DNA from: Lingula anatina
Lineage: Eukaryota; Brachiopoda; Lingulata; Lingulida; Lingulidae
Assembly (NCBI RefSeq): GCF_001039355.2
Contig: NW_019775394.1
Coordinates: 265,473 to 301,287 of the forward strand
Reading direction: 5' to 3'
Length of the DNA stretch: 35,815 nucleotides
The notes under the pieces are model-generated. The model worked only from the letters and a program-made list of their open reading frames with translations. It did no database searches and had not been told where the DNA came from. The position numbers and the translations under genes were made by a program. This document shows, one piece after another, positions 29,275-35,815 of this stretch. Position 1 is the stretch's first letter; every line of letters begins with the position of its first letter.

Positions 29275-29475
29275 CTTTTTCCTTGCATATGAATAATCCT
29301 TGGCCCCAAACCCTGATCCTCGTAAACCGATCTGTACAACCCTTTTTGTGTCGAGACAACCCTCCTCGCAGGCTAAATAAAATGGTGACCCATGGAAAAT
29401 AGGGGCCCCCATCATGCCTTCTTCTGTATCATCGTGAGCGTCAATGTGTATAAGTCCCACGGGCCCATGTTTCCC
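29275..29475 (-). CDS. AGMAT: Ureohydrolase: alternative catalytic exon D
   Basis: 201 nt, phase 0-0, acceptor ACTTCCAG, donor AAG/GTGGCA. It reads GKHGPVGLIHIDAHDDTEEG, then GAPIFHGSPFYLACEEGCLD and CKR-like TKRVVQIGLRGSG. The Mn-binding D-x-H-x-D is intact, with an extra acidic residue (DAHDD). It is the only cassette beginning with G instead of E and the only one with YL after HGSPF, so its active-site rim differs most. About 41 of 67 residues match cassette A. Confidence 0.9.
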
Positions 29476-30511
29476 CTGGAAGTTTGACAGTTATACTAAG
29501 CAGTCGCAGTGTTAGAACTCTTCGCTTTTTCTATAGAAGTTCACATACATTGTTCTGGAAAACAAAAAATCTGACTTTCTGAGGTGTGATTACAAAGGGG
29601 TTGAAATCTAAATCAAGATTCAAAGAGAAATTTTTAGAATCTACATTTAATTTTACCCTATGGAGGGTCTGCTAGTTGAAAGGCACTGTGAAACTTTGTA
29701 TACTATTTTAGCCCCCCCCCCCCCCGATATATCAGATGGTAGGTCGAACCCATATCATCCCGCTCTGAAGGCTGCAGACACTAACTACAAGGTCATCCAT
29801 TTGGTTGAAAAATATCAATTTTAATAAATAAATAAATAAATAAATAAATAAAGGATATTATGAGATGGGGTCCATATGAACATTAAAAATTTTAGTCAAA
29901 ACTTTCTGAAGTATATAAAATAATATGCCTAGTTTTAGAATTATGCCCATCCAGTTAATGGCAAGACAGATATATTGCCAAGACTGTTCCACTTAACTAT
30001 TTAGCTGTGCAACAACATCAAGGTAATGCAGTGGCAATGACATGCCCGAATTTTGTTCAAGATGTCAAAAAATTATTGAACATTGTCAAGTATAAAGTAT
30101 GTGTTATATGCTAAAGCACACTGAAGGTGGCTTGGAGATACATGGACCAACATGAACCAAAAATGACAGACAGACTGAAAGGCAGATAGACAAATACAGA
30201 AGGACAGACTGACAAATGCAGTGATGGGTGGAATGAAGGGAAGGAACTTATCTTACACATGCAATGAAAAAACACTGCGTATGGGTCACTAAAAGAAAAA
30301 AAAAACATACAATCATGAATGATAATATAAATCATCACTTGAATTAAAGAAAAAAATGCATTCCTTAATTTTTTTTTATAATTCTAGCAGAAGCCAGCAC
30401 ACAATAACAGTTTGGGGAAATGCCTTTAGCTTTTGAAATGTGTTGCCAGCAGGGATCCTAAACAGCTAGGACCTACTCATCAGCAGACTCAGTTAAAGAC
30501 TATAAAACCAC
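29476..30511 (-). other. Intron between cassettes C and D
   Basis: Contains a C run (about 29712-29725) and an (AATA)n microsatellite (29822-29852). No further exon copy was found. Confidence 0.5.
29822..29852. repeat. (AATA)n microsatellite
   Basis: Seven to eight tetranucleotide units in the intron between cassettes C and D. Confidence 0.9.
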
Positions 30512-30712
30512 CTGCTTTTTCCCCCATTCATAATCCTCAATGGCATATCCCGTCCCTCGTAACCCAATCTGCACAACTCTCTTACAATCCAGGCACCCCT
30601 CCACTGCTGCATGTCTAAAAGGTGCCCCGTGGTTGACAGGTGCTCCCAGCAGCCCCTCATTGGTGTCAGCGTGAGCATCAATGTGAACCAAGCCAACTGG
30701 GCCATATTTTTC
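30512..30712 (-). CDS. AGMAT: Ureohydrolase: alternative catalytic exon C
   Basis: 201 nt, phase 0-0, acceptor ATGGTCCAG, donor CAG/GTGGTT. It reads EKYGPVGLVHIDAHADTNEG, then GAPVNHGAPFRHAAVEGCLD and CKRVVQIGLRGTG. All DAHxD ligands are present. By my count 44 of 67 residues match cassette A, the closest pair with A. Confidence 0.92.
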
Positions 30713-31288
30713 CTGGACCATACAAAATTATTTTTACTTAACTGTAAAGTAGTAAAAAAAAAGACACACAATTGTTTTGTCTTTTTCTTATTTGTATTTG
30801 TCTGCATTTCTGATTTCTTTTTTGTGTTTTGTCCACATAGGTCATGGCTCAAGGTTTTTCTACTGGAAAAAAGTGGCTGGTTAACCTACCGGGTAGGCTC
30901 AATTCACCAATCAAATGAGGCAAAACAAATGATTAGTCTATGAAGTACAAAGTAATCTAAAAATAAAATATTAAATAAAATCACATAAAATGAAATAATG
31001 ACCATTTGTCAATTCATAAATACAAACAACATAAGTGACTGAATAAACGTACAACATGTGCCCTACACCTTTATCATATTTTGCACTTTCCAGAGGTGAC
31101 CGGGAAGTGTTTCATTGTGTTTGCACTTTTTATTAATTATATAAGATCTCAGTCAGAGAGTTCAAACCAGCAGATACTCATGCAAGCATGCAGCAGGCCG
31201 CAACCGCTACTGGATCATTCACACCTGAATGCATATAAAAAGCGAATCAAACAAACAAAAAAAAGCAGAAAAGTCACAAACAAAACAC
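30713..31288 (-). other. Intron between cassettes B and C
   Basis: No exon remnant, repeat or gene is seen in this AT-rich intron. Confidence 0.5.
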
Positions 31289-31489
31289 CTCTTGTTTTGA
31301 CCAATCAAAACTCTTCAATGAATGCCCTGTGCCACGAAGGCCAATTTGGACAACTTGGGATCCTTTCAAGCACCCGTCCTCTACGGCTCGTCGGAAAGTA
31401 GATCCGTGGTAAACAGGCGCCCCTAACATAGACTCCCCCGTGTCAGAGTGGGCGTCAATGTGAACCAATCCGACAGGGCCATATTTCTC
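31289..31489 (-). CDS. AGMAT: Ureohydrolase: alternative catalytic exon B
   Basis: 201 nt, phase 0-0, acceptor TATGTCCAG, donor GAG/GTGTTT. It reads EKYGPVGLVHIDAHSDTGES, then GAPVYHGSTFRRAVEDGCLK and QVVQIGLRGTG. The catalytic DAHSD is intact. The CLDCKR segment of A and C is replaced by CLKGSQ. By my count 39 of 67 residues match cassette A, the most diverged from it. Confidence 0.92.
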
Positions 31490-32751
31490 CTGGACATAAA
31501 AACGGTACACTGCTATATACTATGACTCCAAAAACACAGACCCCGTCAAGACAAAATGGCAATAAGAAGTTATCAAAAAAAAAAAAAAAAAAAAATAGAA
31601 GAACTGGATCTAGCTGAAGTTGTAGCTCTTTCTTTTCCTCCTGCAAAAATGTGTATCCTGTATATTTCATCAAAAATTGTGAAAAACTTCCTGAGATTGC
31701 ATGTCCTACAGGAAATAAACATGGCAATGCCCATGAAAATACAGATGTGTGGAACAGGCAACATGGGTAGGTTGGATACATGTATATGATGGTGAACACA
31801 GAAAACAACTATGTAGTACATAATTAGATTTTGCAAATATTTTTTTTTATTCCCTTGGAAGTACCTCTGCTGGCATACACTGAATCTTATATCACATGCA
31901 GTAAAGCTAAAGCTTTAGAATTCAACTATAATGGTACGCTGTAGCAACATGTGGTAGCTCTATCCATAGGCAGTAGGCGTCAGCAGTAGCTGTAGAATCG
32001 GCAGTATGCGATGGAGTTATATAGTAACATGCAGGTAAGTTAGCAGTATGCATGCAGCAGTACTAGTTTGTGTTCAACACACTTGGCTTTCCCGTATCTT
32101 CTCTGTCTGTCTGGTGGATAGTAGAAGTATGAAACCAAAAATGCAGAGAAGTGCAGGGCTTTTAAGCAGGGTGCCAACAGGTATAACTATTCACCATAAA
32201 AAAAATTAATTACAGGTAACACTACTCACATCACTAAATACAAACACTACATTTCCATATGCAGAACAGTACACCACAGACGGATGGATGGATGGATAAA
32301 ATGAAATGGATACATAAAATGGGTGTTACAGATAGGTAGGTACATATAATGGATGCATAGCATGATATGGGATACAAAGAATTGGTAGTATATCAATCAT
32401 GGTAAAATTAGATACACTCTGGTATGAAGGGTAAAAAGCATAAAATGGACAGAGAGAATAGGTAGCATGGATACATATGACATTAACATAAAATGAAATG
32501 GATACACAGTGAGAATGGATATCATGAGTTGGCTATATACCAAGTATAGGTATGTGATGGATAATGGATAGCATGGATATCACAGACTGGATACTAGGTA
32601 CATATGATGGATACACAGAATGAACTGGGTATAATTACAAAACAACTGACCAAGACCTAGACAAGGGCAAGAGACAAGAGACTGGGTTGTTAGGCACTCT
32701 GAAAAAAATAAAAAATTAAAAAAAAAATGATCATTTTCCTTAGTTTAGCAC
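31490..32751 (-). other. Intron between cassettes A and B
   Basis: The longest inter-cassette intron. It holds an A run (31576-31595) and a degenerate GGATACA-type minisatellite (about 32278-32630). No exon copy is seen. Confidence 0.5.
32278..32630. repeat. Degenerate ATGGATACA-type minisatellite
   Basis: Words such as GGATGGAT, AATGGATACA and AGCATGGATA recur irregularly over about 350 bp. It is old and degenerate. Confidence 0.6.
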
Positions 32752-32952
32752 CTTGCTCTCTCCCCACTTGTAATCTTGTAACGTTCCACACGTGCCGCGC
32801 AGGCCAATCTGCACCACACGCTGGCAGTCGAGACATCCATCATCTGCAGCTCGTTTGAAAGGAGTACCATGCGCAATGGGGGCACCTAGCATTGCTTCTT
32901 GTGTGTCTGCATGTGCATCCACGTGTATTAAGCCAACGGGGCCATGCTTTTC
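32752..32952 (-). CDS. AGMAT: Ureohydrolase: alternative catalytic exon A
   Basis: 201 nt, phase 0-0, acceptor CGTATACAG, donor AAG/GTGCTA. It reads EKHGPVGLIHVDAHADTQEA, then GAPIAHGTPFKRAADDGCLD and CQRVVQIGLRGT. It carries the DAHAD Mn ligands. It is the cassette nearest the constitutive GGDHT exon. Confidence 0.93.
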
Positions 32953-33396
32953 CTGTATACGGTAATTACTCACTAGATTCAAACTAAATTGATTATCTAT
33001 CCCTTTTTTATATTTTCATAGTTACAAATAACTGAATTCAATAAAGGTAATAAATGAATAAAATAGTAAAACAAGGTTAGATTAACAGACCCTATTTTTT
33101 TTTCTCTAATAGAATCCTGTTTAGAAATTCAAGTGATTATCTTGTAAGTGAAATTTCTAGTAATTTTTAGTACTTTATAAATGCAAGACTAGTACATAAA
33201 TAAATAATCCAATTTTTTTTTTTTTTTTTGAAAATTCTAAAGATAAATCTAAAGATAAATCATTATAAATCTTACACAGTTTTAGCAAAAATACTTGAAA
33301 ACTTAACAGATAATCTTATACATGTAAATGCTTTGTATAACAAATTTTCAATTTTACAAATAAATATTTATAAATGCTATAATTGGGTTCTCCTAC
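32953..33396 (-). other. Intron before the cassette cluster
   Basis: AT-rich, with a T run near 33214; no gene or exon remnant is seen. Confidence 0.5.
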
Positions 33397-33581
33397 CTTG
33401 ACAGCTTGCAGTATGGGCCATGTTATGGTGTGATCTCCTCCCACTGCCAAAGTCTTACAGCCAGTGCTCATCAACTTTGTGAATCCATCTTTTATATTCT
33501 TACAAGCCTCTGGTAAGTTGTAGATATTCATCCAGACATCTCCAACATCTGCCACTTGTATTGAATCAAAGGGCTGAGCTC
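33397..33581 (-). CDS. AGMAT: Ureohydrolase: GGDHT exon
   Basis: Acceptor ACCCCCAG and donor AAG/GTAGG. With the G carried over it reads GAQPFDSIQVADVGDVWMNI, then TGCKTLAVGGDHTITWPILQ. The histidine of GGDHT is a Mn ligand. It ends in phase 0, matching all four cassettes. Confidence 0.95.
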
Positions 33582-33588
33582 CTGGGGG

Positions 33589-33589
<1 letters not shown>

Positions 33590-33624
<35 letters not shown>
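33590..33624. repeat. (TAA)n microsatellite
   Basis: About twelve trinucleotide units, directly 5' (minus strand) of the GGDHT exon acceptor. Confidence 0.95.
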
Positions 33625-33625
<1 letters not shown>

Positions 33626-33823
33626 CAATTCAAAAAGCCTACTGTTTGTCTCAACTGAGTTATCAGTACTGTAAAAAGCATCAATTTTAACTAAATATGA
33701 TCACATTTTTCCTTTTATTTACTTAATGAGAAAACTGACCAAATGAAATTTCAAATCCTTATTATGAACAGTAATCACTCCAAAAAGGTTTATTACAGTG
33801 AAGACTATGTTAATTTCACATAC

Positions 33824-33949
33824 CAGTGGCATTGTTCACATGTCTGATAATACAGGATTCTGACCGGATCTGGCGTGGTCCAAATCTGGTCCCAGACCGA
33901 TTTGATGTCCCTGCATCCAGAGGCACCCCAACAAAACATACATCCAAAC
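33824..33949 (-). CDS. AGMAT: Ureohydrolase: first visible exon
   Basis: Acceptor TGTCCTAAG and donor ACTG/GTATG flank 126 nt (phase 1 in, phase 1 out). It reads LDVCFVGVPLDAGTSNRSGT, then RFGPRQIRSESCIIRHVNNA. The GVPLDxGTSNRxGxRFGPRxIR block is the conserved N-terminal part of agmatinases. An earlier exon with the start codon must exist. Confidence 0.94.
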
Positions 33950-34436
33950 CTTAGGACATAAATAAATAAATTTGCCCTTACTATTTAAATCTAAGGTGTT
34001 TCTTACTACCGGTAGCTGACTAACTAAATATGATAAATAATAAACTGTAAAATGAATATGATTATATTTTGATTAAAATATACTTTACTTAAAAACTTAA
34101 AAAGTATATTATATAACAGGTAAAATTACTTGCTGAAATTCTGCTTTGATTTTAATTTTAAAAATCCTAATATCATAAGTATAATACAGACAGTTCACAT
34201 TTTAGTTCAATAATATACTAGTAAACTTGGAGTTTTGATTTTCAACATTTGATTTGCATTCCACAAAGTGTACAGCCGTAGCGCAGTCTTTATACGATCT
34301 GAACTATGGCGAGACACATTAATCTTAGTATTTGCACTTCGTATGTTTCTAGAACACAATTACCATTAGCATACCTGCACAAAGAACTACATAAAACAAT
34401 TTAAATCATACTAGTTAGTAAACGCAATGCAAGTCT
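33950..34436. other. Upstream intron, first exon not found
   Basis: I found no exon encoding the N terminus here. A donor-like GTGCAG/GTATGC on the minus strand (about 34368-34378) is not joined to a recognisable frame. Confidence 0.45.
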
Positions 34437-35815
34437 ATGGATGTCACAATTGTAATGGGGGACTTAAATGCTAAGGTAGGAAATGAGCCAGATGGAGAAA
34501 CCGTTGGAAAGTTTGGTCTGGGTACACAAAATGAAAGGGGAGAAAAATGGGTTCAATGGTGTAAAGCAAATGAGTTTGTATTAACCAACACATGGTACGA
34601 GCAACATCCACGTAGACTGTGGACATGGAGAAGTCCGGGAGAAGATGTTAAAAACCAGATTGACTACATTGCCATCAAGAAACGGTACTGGAGCGCAATT
34701 CAGCAGTCAAAGGCATACCCTGGAGCAGACTGTGGTAGTGATCATAACCCTGTAATATGCAAGTTAAAGGTTAAGATGAAGACAATCAAGAAAGGAAAGA
34801 CAACAATAAGAATGGAATATGGTGCTCTACTCAAAAACCAAAACATTCAAGAAAAGTATGCAGTGGCTGTACAAAATCGTTTTAAAGTACTTGAAGATCT
34901 AGGAAAAACTAAGTGGGAAACCTTTAAAGAAGCAACAGTATTGGTAGCAAAAGAAGTTGTACCTAAACGTGAGAAAAGGTCAAAAAACAAGTGGATGACA
35001 AATGAGATCTTGGAAAAAATGCGCTCTAGGCAACAGATCCACAACCACGAAAGTGAGAAATACAAACTGGTAAGCAAAGAAATAAGAAAGAAATGTAAGG
35101 AAGCCAAAGAGATCTGGCTCAATGAACAGTGTGCAGAAATTGAGAAGTGCAAAACCAATGACCCAGGTGCAATGCACGGGAAGATTAAGGAAATAACAGG
35201 CTCCAAATGTTGTTCTTCTACAGGATGTATAAGATCAAAGGATGGGGAAGTCATTATGGAAAAGGACAAAATCCTAGAACGCTGGACAGAATACATCAGT
35301 GAACTTTTTGCAGACGACAGGGGCGACAAACCAGAAATAAGAAAAGCCATCGAAGGACCAAAAATCTTACAATCAGAAGTTAAAGATGCATTACAAAAAA
35401 TGAAGAAGAATAAGGCAGCAGGACCCGATGAAGTCGTCACCGAGATGATTGTTGCACTGGAAGACTTTGGTGTAGAGAAGCTTACTGAAATCCTGAATGA
35501 GGTATACGACAGCGGAGAAATTCCAGAGGACCTCAGCAGATCGATTTTCATAGCCCTCCCAAAAAAACCTGGTGCAATTGAATGTGAATTACATAGAACA
35601 ATTAGCTTAATGAGCCACATAATAAAAATTCTACTCTGCATTTTGATGATGAGAGCAAGAAGTAGGATAAGACCTGAGATAGGAAAAGAACAGTTTGGGT
35701 TCGTCCAGGATGCTGGCACAAGGAATGCGATATTTGTATTGAGAATGCTATCGGAAAGAGCTATTGAGATGCAGAAGGATTTATATGTGTGCTTTATCGA
35801 CTATACAAAGGCATT
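34437..35815 (+). mobile_element. RTE-like LINE, 5'-truncated, runs off window
   Basis: An open frame of 459 codons continues past the window end. It starts inside the endonuclease (MDVTIVMGDLNAKVG), preceded closely by an in-frame stop, so the copy is 5'-truncated. IDYIAIKKRYW and GSDHNPVICKLK complete the endonuclease. A linker and the reverse transcriptase follow, with MKKNKAAGPDEV, EQFGFVQDAGTRNAIF and CFIDYTKA at the edge. The style fits the RTE group of endonuclease-reverse transcriptases, but clade assignment is tentative. No frame break is seen in the visible part. Confidence 0.85.

Larger units (their letters stand above)
25799..33949 (-). other. AGMAT: Agmatinase-type ureohydrolase gene with four alternative catalytic exons
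   Basis: A minus-strand gene of the arginase/agmatinase superfamily, which hydrolyses guanidino compounds such as agmatine to an amine plus urea with two Mn ions. Visible exons in order: 33949-33824, 33581-33397, four interchangeable exons (32952-32752, 31489-31289, 30712-30512, 29475-29275), then 27385-27241, 26402-26308 and 25903-25799. Using one cassette gives about 291 residues from GLDVCFVG to KYADV. All ligand motifs are present: GGDHT, DAHxD and SFDIDxxD. The first exon, which would hold the start codon and perhaps a mitochondrial signal, is not visible before the RTE-like LINE at 34437. Substrate specificity cannot be read from sequence. Confidence 0.9.

Noticed and set aside
34847-35719. 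290-codon minus-strand frame
   Set aside because: It is the antisense of the RTE-like reverse transcriptase frame.

Overview
This is an AT-rich, intron-bearing metazoan nuclear window. The evidence is a canonical replication-dependent histone H3 gene with a 3' stem-loop, GT-AG spliced host genes, three kinds of non-LTR retrotransposon, fold-back elements and many microsatellites. The mix (ankyrin/death-domain gene, intact L1/Tx1-like LINE, Jockey-like and RTE-like LINEs) fits an aquatic invertebrate, but I cannot name the phylum from sequence alone. The assembly has one long gap (23557-24091) and four single-N joins (3845, 9414, 22579, 25660). Two of these joins are flanked by near-perfect direct duplications that look like unmerged contig ends.

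Layout. 1-5601: a decayed Jockey-like LINE on the minus strand (about 850-5601), followed downstream by a second, internally deleted copy (about 75-640). Directly upstream of the main copy, at 5595-5741, is a minus-strand promoter with a histone H2B-type set of elements: CCAAT, ATTTGCAT octamer, TATA and a CCATTCG cap site. 6268-7133: an inverted-repeat element with six phased palindromes. 8396-8963: histone H3.2-type gene with stem-loop and promoter. 10155-15705: a minus-strand gene made of an N-terminal exon, nine tandem single-repeat ankyrin exons (five intact, four broken), a last ankyrin exon, a death-domain exon and a C-terminal exon. 16523-16640: a possible orphan terminal exon. 16856-22500: an L1/Tx1-like LINE with intact ORF1 and a 1275-residue ORF2, flanked by a target-site duplication. 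22680-25660: intergenic, with a diverged direct-repeat pair around the gap.

25799-33949: a minus-strand agmatinase-type ureohydrolase gene. Its 5' exon(s) lie upstream of what I can see. Between shared exons it carries four tandem 201-nt exons, all in phase 0-0. Each is an alternative version of the same 67-residue segment with the DAHxD metal-binding site. This looks like a mutually exclusive exon cluster that swaps half of an enzyme active site, and it is the most notable system in the window. All four cassettes lack G at donor position +5, while all four constitutive exons with visible donors have it. A 34437-35815 plus-strand RTE-like LINE abuts the 5' side of this gene and runs off the window.
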